DNA of 64,000 bases from an uncultured Eubacteriales bacterium (lineage in GTDB: Bacteria; Bacillota; Clostridia; Lachnospirales; Lachnospiraceae). Below are positions 17,406 through 26,303 of this stretch, in pieces. The notes below the pieces were generated by a model. That model was given only the letters and a program-made list of their open reading frames with translations, was not told the DNA's origin and made no database searches. Positions within the stretch are counted from its first letter, which is position 1, and each line of letters opens with the position of its first letter. Location of the stretch: positions 186,001 to 250,000 of the forward strand of contig UQCD01000001.1 in NCBI GenBank assembly GCA_900539455.1. The letters are read 5' to 3'. A program made the translations under genes and the position numbers.

Positions 17406-19829
17406 TTATCTTGGAACCTCAACCATAATATATGCTTCAACTAAATCAAGCTCCTGTAAATCATTAAAGCCTTCAAAAACAAGACCACATTCATATCCAG
17501 CCTTTACTTCCTTAACATCATCCTTGAAACGCTTTAATGAAGCAAGTGGGCCTTCAAAAATCTGTTCTCCTTCTCTTGTTATTCTAACCTTGCAGCCTCT
17601 CTGGAACATACCGTCTAATACATAAGAACCAGCTATTGTACCTACACCAGAAGCCTTGAATAACTGACGAACCTCTGCATGACCTATTACCTTTTCCTCA
17701 TATACCGGGTCAAGCATTCCCTTCATTGCCGCTTCAACATCTTCGATTGCCTGATAAATTACTCTATATAATCTTAAATCAACATTTTCTCTCTCAGCAA
17801 TGTCCTTTGCCTGATTATCTGGTCTTACATTAAATCCGATAATAATAGCATTTGAAGCAGAAGCTAAGATAACATCTGATTCATTAATAGCACCAACGCC
17901 ACCGTGAATTACCTTAACAACAACCTCATCATTTGATAATTTAACAAGACTTTGTTTAACAGCCTCTACTGAGCCTTGTACATCAGCCTTTACAATAATG
18001 TTAAGCTCTTTAACATCACCAGCCTGAATCTGGCTGAATAAATCATCAAGTGACATTTTGCTTTTAGCCTTAGAGCCTTCTAATAGCTTTTCTCTGCCTT
18101 CACTAATAAAGGTATCAGCAAAGCTTCTTGCTTCCTTTTCATTCTTTGTAGCAACAAATATTTCACCAGCATTTGGAACTGAATTTAAACCTAAAATTTC
18201 TACTGGTGTAGAAGGTGTAGCTTCCTTTATCTTTTCGCCCTTGTCATTAATCATAGCTCTTACACGGCCATAGCATGAGCCTGCTGCAATAGCATCTCCA
18301 ACCTTAAGTGTTCCCTTTTGTACAAGAACTGTAGCAACAGTACCTCTGCCCTTGTCAAGCTTTGCTTCAAGCACAAGACCTCTTGCTTTTCTGTTTGGAT
18401 TAGCCTTAAGCTCACACATTTCAGCAGTTAAAAGAATCATTTCAAGTAACTGGTCAATACCTTCCTTTGTATGTGCAGATACTGGAACAAATACTGTATC
18501 ACCACCCCAGTCCTCGGCAACTAATTCATACTCGGCAAGCTCCTGCTTAACCTTGTCAATATTTGCACTTGGCTTATCAATTTTATTAACTGCAACTATT
18601 ATACTAATACCAGCAGCCTTTGCGTGGTTAATAGCTTCTACTGTCTGTGGCATAACACCATCATCAGCAGCAACAACTAATATAGCAATATCTGTTGACT
18701 GAGCGCCTCTCATACGCATAGCTGTAAATGCCTCATGACCTGGTGTATCAAGAAAGGTAATATTTTCACCCTTGCACTTAACTGTATATGCACCAATATG
18801 CTGTGTAATACCACCAGCTTCACTTGAAATAACATTTGTCTGTCTTATTGCATCAAGAAGAGAAGTTTTACCATGGTCTACATGTCCCATTACGCAGACA
18901 ACCGGAGGTCTTTTAACTAATTTAGAATCGTCCTCCTCTTCTTCCTTTAAAAGCTCCTCAATAACATCTACCTTTTCTTCTAATTCAGCAATAATATCAA
19001 ACTCTAATGCGATTTCTTCTGCTGTTTCAAAATCTATTTCCTGATTAATTGTAACCATTTTTCCCTGCATAAAAAGCTTTTTAACAAGTGCTGAAGGCTG
19101 CATTTTCATCTTATCAGCTAATTCTTTAATTGTAAGTGATTCAGGAATAACTATTGACTTAATTTCTTCTTCCTTTGGTGCCTGCTGCTGTGGCTTTGGA
19201 GTATTCTGCTGTTTATTTTTATTGCCGAAGGCTCCGTTTTTATTGCCACCAAAAGCACCGTTTTTATTATTACCACGGAAATTGTTATTATTATTGTTAT
19301 TATTATTGTTGTTATTATTTCTATTATTGTTATTTCTATTATTGTTTCTGCTATTGTCCCCGCTATTATTAGCATTATTCTGATTATTATTTACACCATT
19401 GTTTTTTCTATTATTGTTATTATTTCCATTATTATTTCTATTAAAATTATTATTTCTATTTCTTCCCTGCTCGCTATTTTGTGGGTTGAACACCTTTGTT
19501 ATGTGTTTCTTTTTTCCTTCACCCTGATTTTCAGCCTTGCTTTCATTTTTATTTTCTACAGGCTTTTCAGACTTTTTATTTTCAGATTTTTTATCTTCTG
19601 GCTTTTCTATTTTTTTATCCTCTTTCTTATTAGACTTTTTCTCTTTTGCAGATTTATTATCATTATTTTTATTTCCACCAAAGGCTTCCCTTACTCTGTT
19701 TGCATCTTCCTCTGAAATAGAACTCATATGACTTTTTACCTCTACTCCAAACTCCTTAAGCTTTGTAATTATTTCCATACTATCTTTTTCTATTTGTTTA
19801 GCTAATTCATATATTCTGATTTTTGACAT
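17406..19829 (-). CDS. infB: Translation initiation factor IF-2
   Basis: GTPase that brings initiator tRNA to the 30S subunit. 807 residues: an N-terminal IF2N subdomain ([21 protein letters not shown]), a Lys/Glu then Asn-rich linker (about 50-220), a second IF2N unit ([21 protein letters not shown]), the G domain with G1 GHVDHGKT near residue 316, DTPGHEAF and NKIDKPSA, then domains II, III and IV ending in [11 protein letters not shown]. The polyasparagine linker is unusual and described separately. It sits in the nusA operon. Confidence 0.98.
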   Translation of the reverse strand: MSKIRIYELAKQIEKDSMEIITKLKEFGVEVKSHMSSISEEDANRVREAFGGNKNNDNKSAKEKKSNKKEDKKIEKPEDKKSENKKSEKPVENKNESKAENQGEGKKKHITKVFNPQNSEQGRNRNNNFNRNNNGNNNNNRKNNGVNNNQNNANNSGDNSRNNNRNNNNRNNNNNNNNNNNNNFRGNNKNGAFGGNKNGAFGNKNKQQNTPKPQQQAPKEEEIKSIVIPESLTIKELADKMKMQPSALVKKLFMQGKMVTINQEIDFETAEEIALEFDIIAELEEKVDVIEELLKEEEEDDSKLVKRPPVVCVMGHVDHGKTSLLDAIRQTNVISSEAGGITQHIGAYTVKCKGENITFLDTPGHEAFTAMRMRGAQSTDIAILVVAADDGVMPQTVEAINHAKAAGISIIVAVNKIDKPSANIDKVKQELAEYELVAEDWGGDTVFVPVSAHTKEGIDQLLEMILLTAEMCELKANPNRKARGLVLEAKLDKGRGTVATVLVQKGTLKVGDAIAAGSCYGRVRAMINDKGEKIKEATPSTPVEILGLNSVPNAGEIFVATKNEKEARSFADTFISEGREKLLEGSKAKSKMSLDDLFSQIQAGDVKELNIIVKADVQGSVEAVKQSLVKLSNDEVVVKVIHGGVGAINESDVILASASNAIIIGFNVRPDNQAKDIAERENVDLRLYRVIYQAIEDVEAAMKGMLDPVYEEKVIGHAEVRQLFKASGVGTIAGSYVLDGMFQRGCKVRITREGEQIFEGPLASLKRFKDDVKEVKAGYECGLVFEGFNDLQELDLVEAYIMVEVPR
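19273..19462 (-). repeat. Low-complexity AAT/AAC microrepeat coding polyasparagine in IF-2
   Basis: About 190 bases made mostly of AAT and AAC codons in the infB frame. They code an Asn-dominated segment broken by Arg, Gly and Phe, including a run of 13 Asn. Codons within the run vary between AAT and AAC, so it is not a pure trinucleotide repeat, but it is prone to slippage. An overlapping plus-strand open frame here is an artefact of the repeat. Confidence 0.85.
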
Positions 19830-19845
19830 CTAAATTCCTCCATGC

Positions 19846-20163
19846 TTACATTTCACTACTATTAAGTTTAAGAAGCTTAACCATTGAATTTTTAAATCCA
19901 TCATCTAAAATTCCAACACTGACACGAAACTCTTTTCCTGTAAAACGACCTAACTCTTCTTTACTTCCATAAAAATATAATGGTATATTATAAAAGCTGC
20001 ACATATCACTATAATTTTTCTTTGTGCGTTCTGAGGCTTCCTTTGAAACAATTACAAGCTTTACCTTTTTTTCTTTAATTGCTTTTTCTACAGCAAACTC
20101 GCCACTGACTACCTTTCCCGCTTTTGTTGCAAGTGATATAAGTGATAATATTTTGTTATTCAT
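19846..20163 (-). CDS. ylxQ: L7Ae/L30e-family RNA-binding protein YlxQ
   Basis: Small L7Ae-like protein expected to bind kink-turn RNAs; its exact target in Clostridia is unknown. Features: LSLISLATKAGKVVSGEFAVEKAI and KLVIVSKEASERTKKNYSD, then SFYNIPLYFYGSKEELGRFTGK. The frame opens at a TTG (20169) but the ATG at 20163 follows GGAG at better spacing, giving 105 residues. It overlaps the end of ylxR by eight bases. Confidence 0.9.
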   Translation of the reverse strand: MNNKILSLISLATKAGKVVSGEFAVEKAIKEKKVKLVIVSKEASERTKKNYSDMCSFYNIPLYFYGSKEELGRFTGKEFRVSVGILDDGFKNSMVKLLKLNSSEM

Positions 20164-20425
20164 TTTCAAGCTCCGCCTTTAACTTATCATAAACCTCCTG
20201 GCTAATCTGAGTCTGTAAAGACCTTTCAATCGCTTTTGTTTTGATTGCTTTGTTAAGGCAGTCCATAGACCTGCACACATATGCACCACGCCCATTTAAC
20301 TTACCTGTCAAGTCCATCTTTACTTCTAAATTTCCATCTTTTATAACTCTTACCAAATCTTTTTTTGGCTTTAATTCACCACAACCGGTACATTTTCTCA
20401 TAGGAATTTTCTTAATAGTACTCAT
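20156..20425 (-). CDS. ylxR: YlxR / RnpM RNA-binding protein
   Basis: 89 residues with the YlxR signature PMRKCTGCGELKPKKDLVRV and GRGAYVCRSMDCLNKAIK. The four cysteines are in C-x-x-C and C-x4-C type arrangements. In Bacillus the protein has been shown to bind RNase P RNA and modulate it (hence RnpM). It lies between nusA and ylxQ, overlapping ylxQ, the conserved order. Confidence 0.93.
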   Translation of the reverse strand: MSTIKKIPMRKCTGCGELKPKKDLVRVIKDGNLEVKMDLTGKLNGRGAYVCRSMDCLNKAIKTKAIERSLQTQISQEVYDKLKAELENE

Positions 20426-20456
20426 TTTTACCTCGACACAATATTTTGTTTATTAT

Positions 20457-21542
20457 TTATTGTTCTGTTTCGCTTGAAGATAATTTTTCCTTTTCTTCTA
20501 ACTCCTTAGCCTGTGTTTCACTCTTTATATCAATTCTATAACCTGTAAGCTTTGCAGCAAGCTTAGCATTCTGACCGGCTCTACCAATGGCTAATGAAAG
20601 ATGATTATCTGGGACAACAACCTTTGCTGTCTTTTCATCATCATCTGCTTCTACCGAAACAACCTTTGATGGTGCTAAGGCATTTACTATAAATTCTGCT
20701 GAGTTGTCACTATAACGAACAATATCAATCTTTTCTCCACGAAGCTCTGAAACAACTGCTCCAACTCTGCTTCCATTTACACCAACGCAGGAACCGACCG
20801 GGTCTACCTTTGGGTTTTTTGAACGAACTGAAATTTTTGAACGGGAACCCGGATCTCTTGCTATTGTAACTATTTCAACAATACCATCCATAATTTCTGC
20901 AACCTCAGTTTCAAACAATCTCTTTACTAATTGTTCACTTGTTCTTGAAATCGTAATCTTTGGAACTGGGCTTTTTTCCTGCTCCTTTACTTCTGTTACA
21001 TAAACCTTTATTCTATCATTTGGCTTTAATTTTTCTGTTGGAACAATGTCATCCTCTGTAAGCATAGCATCAAGCTTTCCAAGATTTACAATAATTCCTC
21101 TCTGGTTAATCTTTCTAACAATACCTGTAATAATATCATTTTCCTTTGTGTAGTACTTGTTAAATACTGCATTTTTTTCTTCTTCTCTGATTTTTTGTGT
21201 AATAACACCCTTTGCTACAGAGGTTGCAATTCGTCCAAATTCCTTTGTCTTTATTTCTACATTTACAATATCTCCAAGCTTATATTTCCTGCTGATTTCA
21301 TTTGCAGCTTCTAGACTAATCTGTGTGACTGGGTTTTCAACCTTTTCTACAACTTCCTTTTCTGCAAAAATTGTAAAATCACCTGTCTGTCTGTCAATGT
21401 TTACCTTTACATTATCCGCCTTATCAAAGTGATTTTTGTATGCTGTAACTAATGAGTTTTCAATAGCATCAAGCAATACATCTTTGTTAATATCCTTTTC
21501 CCTTTCTAATATATTTAGTGCTTCGATTAATTCGCTGTTCAT
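20457..21542 (-). CDS. nusA: Transcription termination/antitermination factor NusA
   Basis: RNA polymerase-associated factor for pausing, termination and antitermination. 361 residues: N-terminal polymerase-binding domain (MNSELIEALNILEREKDINK), an S1 domain (about 135-200, ITGIVRKINQRGIIVNLGKLDAML) and two KH domains (DPVGSCVGVNGSRVGAVVSEL, LSLAIGRAGQNAKLAAKLTGY). It lacks the acidic C-terminal repeats of E. coli NusA, as usual in Firmicutes. It follows rimP by 15 bases. Confidence 0.98.
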   Translation of the reverse strand: MNSELIEALNILEREKDINKDVLLDAIENSLVTAYKNHFDKADNVKVNIDRQTGDFTIFAEKEVVEKVENPVTQISLEAANEISRKYKLGDIVNVEIKTKEFGRIATSVAKGVITQKIREEEKNAVFNKYYTKENDIITGIVRKINQRGIIVNLGKLDAMLTEDDIVPTEKLKPNDRIKVYVTEVKEQEKSPVPKITISRTSEQLVKRLFETEVAEIMDGIVEIVTIARDPGSRSKISVRSKNPKVDPVGSCVGVNGSRVGAVVSELRGEKIDIVRYSDNSAEFIVNALAPSKVVSVEADDDEKTAKVVVPDNHLSLAIGRAGQNAKLAAKLTGYRIDIKSETQAKELEEKEKLSSSETEQ

Positions 21543-21557
21543 TTTTTAATTCCTCCT

Positions 21558-22025
21558 TTAAAAGTCAAATGCTAATCTAATAAGTGCAATGTCCTTGCGT
21601 TCAATCTTCATTTCTTTATCATCATCTACCGCTATAGTAACATCATCATCTGAATATGCTATAAGCACACCTGTATAGTCCTTTTGTCTGTCAATAGCCT
21701 TATACAAGTGGATTTCCACTTCCATACCAATACTTCTTTTGAAATCTTTTTCTTTTTTTAATGGTCTTCCAAGTCCAGGCGAGCTTACCTCTAATACATA
21801 GGACTCCTCGATGAAATCCTTTGCATCTAATAAATCTCCTAATGCCCTGCTGACTATTTCGCAATCATCAACTGTAATTCCACCTGCTTTATCAATGTAG
21901 ATACGAAGGTAATAGTTTGATGCTTCCTTTACATACTCAACATCCACTAATTCAAAATTATTTTGTTCTATGATTGGCATTACAAGTTCTTCTGTAAGCT
22001 GCTCATACTCTTCTCTTTTTGACAT
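21558..22025 (-). CDS. rimP: Ribosome maturation factor RimP
   Basis: Factor for 30S subunit assembly, 155 residues. N-terminal domain holds NFELVDVEYVKEASNYYLRI and GGITVDDCEIVSRALGDLLD; the centre has the RimP hallmark YVLEVSSPGLGRPLKKEKDF; the C-terminal part is an SH3-like barrel. First gene of the nusA operon, behind a promoter and a leader with a hairpin. A GGAGGG site precedes the ATG. Confidence 0.97.
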   Translation of the reverse strand: MSKREEYEQLTEELVMPIIEQNNFELVDVEYVKEASNYYLRIYIDKAGGITVDDCEIVSRALGDLLDAKDFIEESYVLEVSSPGLGRPLKKEKDFKRSIGMEVEIHLYKAIDRQKDYTGVLIAYSDDDVTIAVDDDKEMKIERKDIALIRLAFDF

Positions 22026-22062
22026 CTTATCCCTCCTGTTTATAGCATTTCATATTACAAAA

Positions 22063-22086
22063 GAGAGTGGACAAATGCCCACTCTC
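22063..22086 (-). terminator. Attenuator-like hairpin in the rimP-nusA leader
   Basis: Perfect 8-base arms GAGAGTGG / CCACTCTC with an 8-base loop, followed on the minus strand by TTTTGTAAT. It lies within the roughly 80-base leader of the rimP-nusA operon. In B. subtilis the nusA operon leader carries a NusA-dependent terminator used for self-control; the same may hold here (inference). Confidence 0.6.
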
Positions 22087-22111
22087 GACGGTAAAAAATA
22101 TCACTTGTAAC

Positions 22112-22140
22112 AGTTTACCACCTTTTTACAGTAATTGCAA
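22112..22140 (-). promoter_or_regulatory. rimP-nusA operon promoter
   Basis: Minus strand TTGCAA (22135-22140), 17-base spacer, TAAACT (22112-22117). Start is expected near 22105. It drives the rimP to ribF operon, after the attenuator-like hairpin. Confidence 0.75.
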
Positions 22141-22218
22141 GGATATTTTTTAAGTATCTCTATTTATGGATCATATCTGAAGTAAAAAACCCCATTACAA
22201 ATTTTTTTAAAAAAGTGC

Positions 22219-22247
22219 TTGCTAAATATTACTTTTTTATGTATACT
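22219..22247 (+). promoter_or_regulatory. tRNA-Glu promoter
   Basis: Plus strand TTGCTA (22219-22224), 17-base spacer, TATACT (22242-22247). Start near 22254, a dozen bases before the mature tRNA. The tRNA and rimP promoters diverge from one another. Confidence 0.7.
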
Positions 22248-22265
22248 AATAGGGCAGTTAAATTT

Positions 22266-22337
22266 GGCTCATTGGTCAAGCGGTTAAGACGTCGCCCTCT
22301 CACGGCGAAAACAGGGGTTCGATTCCCCTATGAGCTG
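22266..22337 (+). tRNA. tRNA-Glu (anticodon CTC)
   Basis: A full cloverleaf of 72 bases: acceptor GGCTCAT with ATGAGCT, anticodon stem TCGCC/GGCGA with loop CTCTCAC, T arm AGGGG-TTCGATT-CCCCT and discriminator G. The anticodon CTC reads GAG. The first acceptor pair is G-U rather than G-C. CCA is not encoded (CTA follows), so it must be added after transcription. It has its own promoter and terminator and is single. Confidence 0.95.
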
Positions 22338-22345
22338 CTAAAACG

Positions 22346-22388
22346 AATCCTTGAAATCTCTTTATGAGAATTTCAAGGATTTTTGTTT
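22346..22388 (+). terminator. Terminator after tRNA-Glu
   Basis: Arms AATCCTTGAAAT (22346-22357) and ATTTCAAGGATT (22370-22381) with a 12-base loop and a following TTTTGTTTTG tract on the plus strand. It also sits at the 3' end of the converging Fic gene. Confidence 0.85.
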
Positions 22389-22398
22389 TGTTTACACT

Positions 22399-23322
22399 TT
22401 ACTCTACCCCAAAATAATTTAATAACTCCTTATATTTATCCTGTGCTGATAGACAGGTATCTACAAGATAGCCCGGCTCATTCTTAAACTCCTTTAATCC
22501 ACGATAATAATATAGTTTATGTTCTTCATCTATTATGAATGGAGCAATATTATGCTTTAAACACTCTTTAAATATAATTAATCTTCCAACACGGCCATTT
22601 CCGTCCTGAAACGGATGTATTCTTTCAAACTCATAGTGAAATTCCAATATATCTGTCATAGCTACCTTTGTGTTTTCTCTATATTTAGATAATATTTTTT
22701 TTATTTCACCTTCAACCAGCTCTGGGGGAGTTGTTGGCATATCTCCCACCATATTTGGCTTTTGCTTGTATTCCCCTACATTAAACCACGATGCTCTACT
22801 ATCAGAGGTATTATTTTTTAATATCTTATGTATCTTTTTTATAATATCCTCTGTCAATATGTCATCAGCACACTCTAATATATAATCAAAGCATTGGAAA
22901 TGATTTATTGCTTCGATTATATCGTCAATATTTACTGTTTCTTTCTCTAAACCTATTGTATTTGTTTCATAAATATATCTAGTCTGCTCCTCTGTTAATT
23001 TACTACCTTCTATATGATTTGAATTATAAGCCAGCTTAATCTGGGTTTGATGATAAATGCCTCCCTTTAATCCTATACTTTTTTCTTCTCGTAATTGATT
23101 TAGAAGAGTTTTCCCATTTGTTTCCACTTCAAATTCCATCACATCTCCTGATTGGCACTTTAAAAATTCACAAATAGACATTAATGTTGTCATAGAAATC
23201 TGTTGATTTTTTGATAATTTTGCCAGTGTAGCAGATGACAAATCTAAGCTTTCCTTTAATTGTGTCTTACTAATACCTTTTTCCTCTAAAATATTAAATA
23301 ATTTACTATAATTTACCTTCAT
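22399..23322 (-). CDS. HTH-Fic protein (predicted AMP-transferase with own repressor domain)
   Basis: A 307-residue fusion. Residues 1-60 form an XRE/Cro-type helix-turn-helix (KGISKTQLKESLDLSSATLAKL). Near residue 102 is SNHIEG, matching the [S/T]xxxE[G/N] inhibitory motif of Fic proteins. The Fic core carries HPFQDGNGRVGRL near residue 240, the full active-site motif, so the enzyme looks competent. Fic proteins usually transfer AMP to a Ser, Thr or Tyr hydroxyl of a target protein; the target is unknown. The frame extends to a GTG at 23331, but this overlaps the AAAGG site; the ATG at 23322 is preferred. A palindrome spans its promoter, suggesting self-repression. Confidence 0.9.
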   Translation of the reverse strand: MKVNYSKLFNILEEKGISKTQLKESLDLSSATLAKLSKNQQISMTTLMSICEFLKCQSGDVMEFEVETNGKTLLNQLREEKSIGLKGGIYHQTQIKLAYNSNHIEGSKLTEEQTRYIYETNTIGLEKETVNIDDIIEAINHFQCFDYILECADDILTEDIIKKIHKILKNNTSDSRASWFNVGEYKQKPNMVGDMPTTPPELVEGEIKKILSKYRENTKVAMTDILEFHYEFERIHPFQDGNGRVGRLIIFKECLKHNIAPFIIDEEHKLYYYRGLKEFKNEPGYLVDTCLSAQDKYKELLNYFGVE

Positions 23323-23346
23323 TTTAAACACCTTTCATTTAATAAT

Positions 23347-23388
23347 ATTATAGCACATATATTTAGTTTAGTAAACATATGTGCTATA
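23347..23388 (-). promoter_or_regulatory. Promoter and palindromic operator of the HTH-Fic gene
   Basis: Minus strand TTTACT (23370-23375), 17-base spacer, perfect TATAAT (23347-23352). A perfect 12-base inverted repeat TATAGCACATAT (23349-23360) and ATATGTGCTATA (23377-23388) overlaps the -10 box and brackets the -35 box. A smaller palindrome GTTTAGTAAAC lies between the arms. The layout fits a repressor site for the gene's own HTH domain (inference). Confidence 0.65.
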
Positions 23389-23468
23389 TAAGTTTAGTTT
23401 TATAAATTTAAAATATAATATAACCAAGTTTGTCTTTGTTTATTTCGGTAAAAACTCAATTTTCCATT

Positions 23469-25265
23469 CTACCCTATCTTTCTAGTTGCCTCCCTCAACC
23501 ACTCCTTTTCCTCCTCCTCTAAATAAGGAGCTATAGTTTCATATACATCTCTATGATATTCATTAAGTGCCATAATCTGTTCCTCATTCATCAATGAAGC
23601 ATCAATTCCTTCAACATCAAAAGGAACCTTTGTTAAGGTTTCAAACTTCATAAACTGGCCATATTCATTTTTGTAATCCTTAAGACACAATACAAGATTT
23701 TCATGTCTGATACCATATTTGTCCTTTAAATAAAAGCCTGGCTCATTTGAGGTTACCATTCCTTCTTCAAGCACAGGGCTTTGAATAGGGCCTTCATTTT
23801 GCCTCCACCTAAAGGAATTCGGACCTTCGTGTACATTAAGTAAATATCCAACTCCATGTCCTGTGCCGTGATTATAGTCAAGTCCCTTTGACCAAAGTGG
23901 CTTTCTAGCCACATAATCTAAGCTTAGCCCCCTTGTTCCATACAAAAATTTTGCACTTCCAAGATTTAAATTTCCCATTAATACATAAGTGAAATGTTTC
24001 TTTTCTTCCTTAGAAATTTCACCCAATACAAAGGTTCTTGTAATGTCAGTTGTTCCATTTATATAATGTCCACCTGTATCCACTAATAACATACCTGAAG
24101 GCTCTATTGACACACTTGTTTCCTCAGTTGCCTGATAATGAACTATTGCACCATGCTCCTTATATGCCACAATAGGCTCAAAGCTTTCCTCTATATATCC
24201 CTCCTGTAATTGTCTAAGCTGTTGAATTTTCTTAGCCGCACTAATTTCTGTAATATTTTCTTTTCCTACCTGCTTTTTAATCCAATACATAAATTTTGTT
24301 AAAGCTATTCCGTCCTTTAAATGGGCTATTCTAATATTTTCATATTCTGTCTTTGTTTTAACAGCCTTCATTAATTGGATGGGGCTTCTCATATCCACAA
24401 TACAGACATCCGGATTAATACTTTTTAATGCCATATAATTAATTGAATTAATATCTGCTAACATTGTTCTATCCTTGCCGTACTGTGATAATTGACTATA
24501 AAAAGCATTATATTCATATATATTTACTCCATCACACTTTAAGTCATTTATTATAGTATCATTTAATTTATCCTTATCTATAAATAATAGCACCTGCTCC
24601 TCTTCAATAAGCATATAAGCCAAAAACAAAGGACAACATTCTATATCATTACCTCTCAAATTAAGAACCCATGCAATTTCATCCAAAGCACTGATTGCAA
24701 ATACATTTGTTTCATATTCCTTCATTTTCTCTCTTATTTTTTTTAGTTTATCCCCTCTTGACATTCCTGTATATTTTATATCTAATGAAAAAACCTTTTT
24801 CCTTGGCAATAAAGGTCTGTTGTCCCAGATATTATCAACTAAATCCTTTGAATATTTAAAGGAAGTATTTTTGCTTTTTAATTTTTGGTCTAAATCTGCC
24901 ACAAAGCCATAGCTAAGTGTCCTTCCATCAAAGCCAACCACCTCATTTTCACCTAATTTTTCCTTAAGGTACCGGGCTATTGTAGGCACACCATCACAAC
25001 CTGCCTTCATTAATTTTATTCCACTTCCATTAAGCTGTTCTTCAGCCTGAATAAAATATCTGCCGTCTGTCCACAAAGCAGCCTCATTCTTTAGAATTAC
25101 CAAAGTACCTGCTGAGCCCGTAAAACCTGATAAAAACTCCCTTTCTTTAAAATAATCCCCAACATATTCAGAGCCATGAAAATCATCCGTAGCTACAATA
25201 TATGCTGCTATACTTTCCATACTCATCTGCTCTCTTAGTTTTTCTAACTTTTCTGCTGTTGTCAT
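23469..25265 (-). CDS. Long M24B aminopeptidase P (Xaa-Pro aminopeptidase)
   Basis: 598-residue cytoplasmic metallopeptidase removing N-terminal residues before proline. It has the three-domain layout of the long eukaryote-like class: two creatinase N-domains (about 1-300; ATDDFHGSEYVGDYFKEREF, LWTDGRYFIQAEEQL) and the pita-bread catalytic domain with metal ligands in LLVDTGGHYINGTTDITRTF, NHGTGHGVGY, TSNEPGFY and RHENLVL. All five ligand positions look intact. It stands after a 138-base gap from the Fic gene. Confidence 0.94.
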   Translation of the reverse strand: MTTAEKLEKLREQMSMESIAAYIVATDDFHGSEYVGDYFKEREFLSGFTGSAGTLVILKNEAALWTDGRYFIQAEEQLNGSGIKLMKAGCDGVPTIARYLKEKLGENEVVGFDGRTLSYGFVADLDQKLKSKNTSFKYSKDLVDNIWDNRPLLPRKKVFSLDIKYTGMSRGDKLKKIREKMKEYETNVFAISALDEIAWVLNLRGNDIECCPLFLAYMLIEEEQVLLFIDKDKLNDTIINDLKCDGVNIYEYNAFYSQLSQYGKDRTMLADINSINYMALKSINPDVCIVDMRSPIQLMKAVKTKTEYENIRIAHLKDGIALTKFMYWIKKQVGKENITEISAAKKIQQLRQLQEGYIEESFEPIVAYKEHGAIVHYQATEETSVSIEPSGMLLVDTGGHYINGTTDITRTFVLGEISKEEKKHFTYVLMGNLNLGSAKFLYGTRGLSLDYVARKPLWSKGLDYNHGTGHGVGYLLNVHEGPNSFRWRQNEGPIQSPVLEEGMVTSNEPGFYLKDKYGIRHENLVLCLKDYKNEYGQFMKFETLTKVPFDVEGIDASLMNEEQIMALNEYHRDVYETIAPYLEEEEKEWLREATRKIG

Positions 25266-25345
25266 ATAATCACCTATTTTTCTATAACTACAATAATATT
25301 GGTATACATCATATTTTACACCTTTTATTGTTTAAAACAAGAAAA

Positions 25346-25411
25346 AAACTATGATATAAAAGCTTAATCCTAACTGTGCTAACAGCTTTGATTTCTTCAG
25401 TATCATAGTTT
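25346..25411 (-). terminator. Terminator after the degV gene
   Basis: Arms AAACTATGATA (25346-25356) and TATCATAGTTT (25401-25411), with a small inner hairpin (CTGT/ACAG), and a T run on the minus strand after the stem. Eleven bases after the degV stop. Separates degV from the aminopeptidase gene. Confidence 0.75.
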
Positions 25412-25421
25412 GCTTATATTT

Positions 25422-26303
25422 TTATGCGTCATATTTTCTTATAAAACCCGTGCCTATTGGATATGGACCAGTATGTGTACCAATGGTTGTACCTATTCTT
25501 CCACTCCAAAAGTCGATTTTTATATCCAACGCCTCCTCAAGCATAGCAGCAAGCTCCTTTGCTTCATCATCAGTTATGCCTGTGCCTACACAGAACATAT
25601 AATCCTTTGGATTGAGCTTATTTTTTTCAAAATGGGATTTCGTAAGCTCTACTACCTTTTTAATAGATTTAGCTCTGCTTCTGGTTACACCACTTGGGAA
25701 TATTTCACCCTCTTTAAGAGTAATAAGTGGTTTTATACCTAATTTGTCACTAGCAAATGTAAGAAGTTTTCCAATTCTTCCACCCTGCTTTAAATATTCA
25801 ATATTAGCAATAGTAAAAATAATTCTGCCACTAGGAATAATTTCCTTTATTTTTTCTATTGTTTCCTCATAGCTAAGTCCATTATCTCTCATTCTAACTA
25901 CTTCATTCACAAGCAAGCCCTGTAATACAGTATTAACCATAGAATTAATAACTGTGATTTTTGCGTCTGGATAATCCTCTTTAACAATATTAGCTGCGTT
26001 CATAGCTGACTGATAAGAACCAGAGAACTTTTCTGTAATACAAATACATATAATTGGTTTTCCCTCTTTAACTACAGGAGTAAAAGCATCTATATAGTCC
26101 TGAACAGATGGTAGGGACGACTTAGGAAAACACTTTTCATCTATCATCTTTCTATAAAATTCATCATGGTCTATTTCTATACCCTCTTTGTAATAGTTTT
26201 CTCCGTCAAACGATACATAAAAAGGAACAACTATTACATTATTTTTCTCTGTGTATTCTTTTATCAGGTCGCAAGAACCGTCACTAATTATCTGATATGT
26301 CAT
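25422..26303 (-). CDS. DegV family fatty-acid-binding protein
   Basis: 293 residues with DegV features: SDGSCDLIKEYTEKNNVIVV at the start, SSLPSVQDY near 80, ITEKFSGSYQSAMNAA near 110, KQGGRIG near 170 and IGTHTGPYPIG near the C-terminus. DegV proteins bind long-chain fatty acids; in Firmicutes some serve as FakB subunits that present fatty acids to FakA kinase. The window has no FakA, so kinase partnership is inference. The fold is sure, ligand class likely. Confidence 0.93.
   Translation of the reverse strand: MTYQIISDGSCDLIKEYTEKNNVIVVPFYVSFDGENYYKEGIEIDHDEFYRKMIDEKCFPKSSLPSVQDYIDAFTPVVKEGKPIICICITEKFSGSYQSAMNAANIVKEDYPDAKITVINSMVNTVLQGLLVNEVVRMRDNGLSYEETIEKIKEIIPSGRIIFTIANIEYLKQGGRIGKLLTFASDKLGIKPLITLKEGEIFPSGVTRSRAKSIKKVVELTKSHFEKNKLNPKDYMFCVGTGITDDEAKELAAMLEEALDIKIDFWSGRIGTTIGTHTGPYPIGTGFIRKYDA

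Noticed and set aside
19175..19372. Possible CRISPR-like or microsatellite array in infB
   Set aside because: No spacers or fixed repeat units; it is AAT/AAC codon repetition in the IF-2 linker.
22266..23388. tRNA-Glu plus Fic gene as an integrated genomic island
   Set aside because: No integrase, no direct repeat of the tRNA 3' end was seen, and the flanking gene order looks normal.
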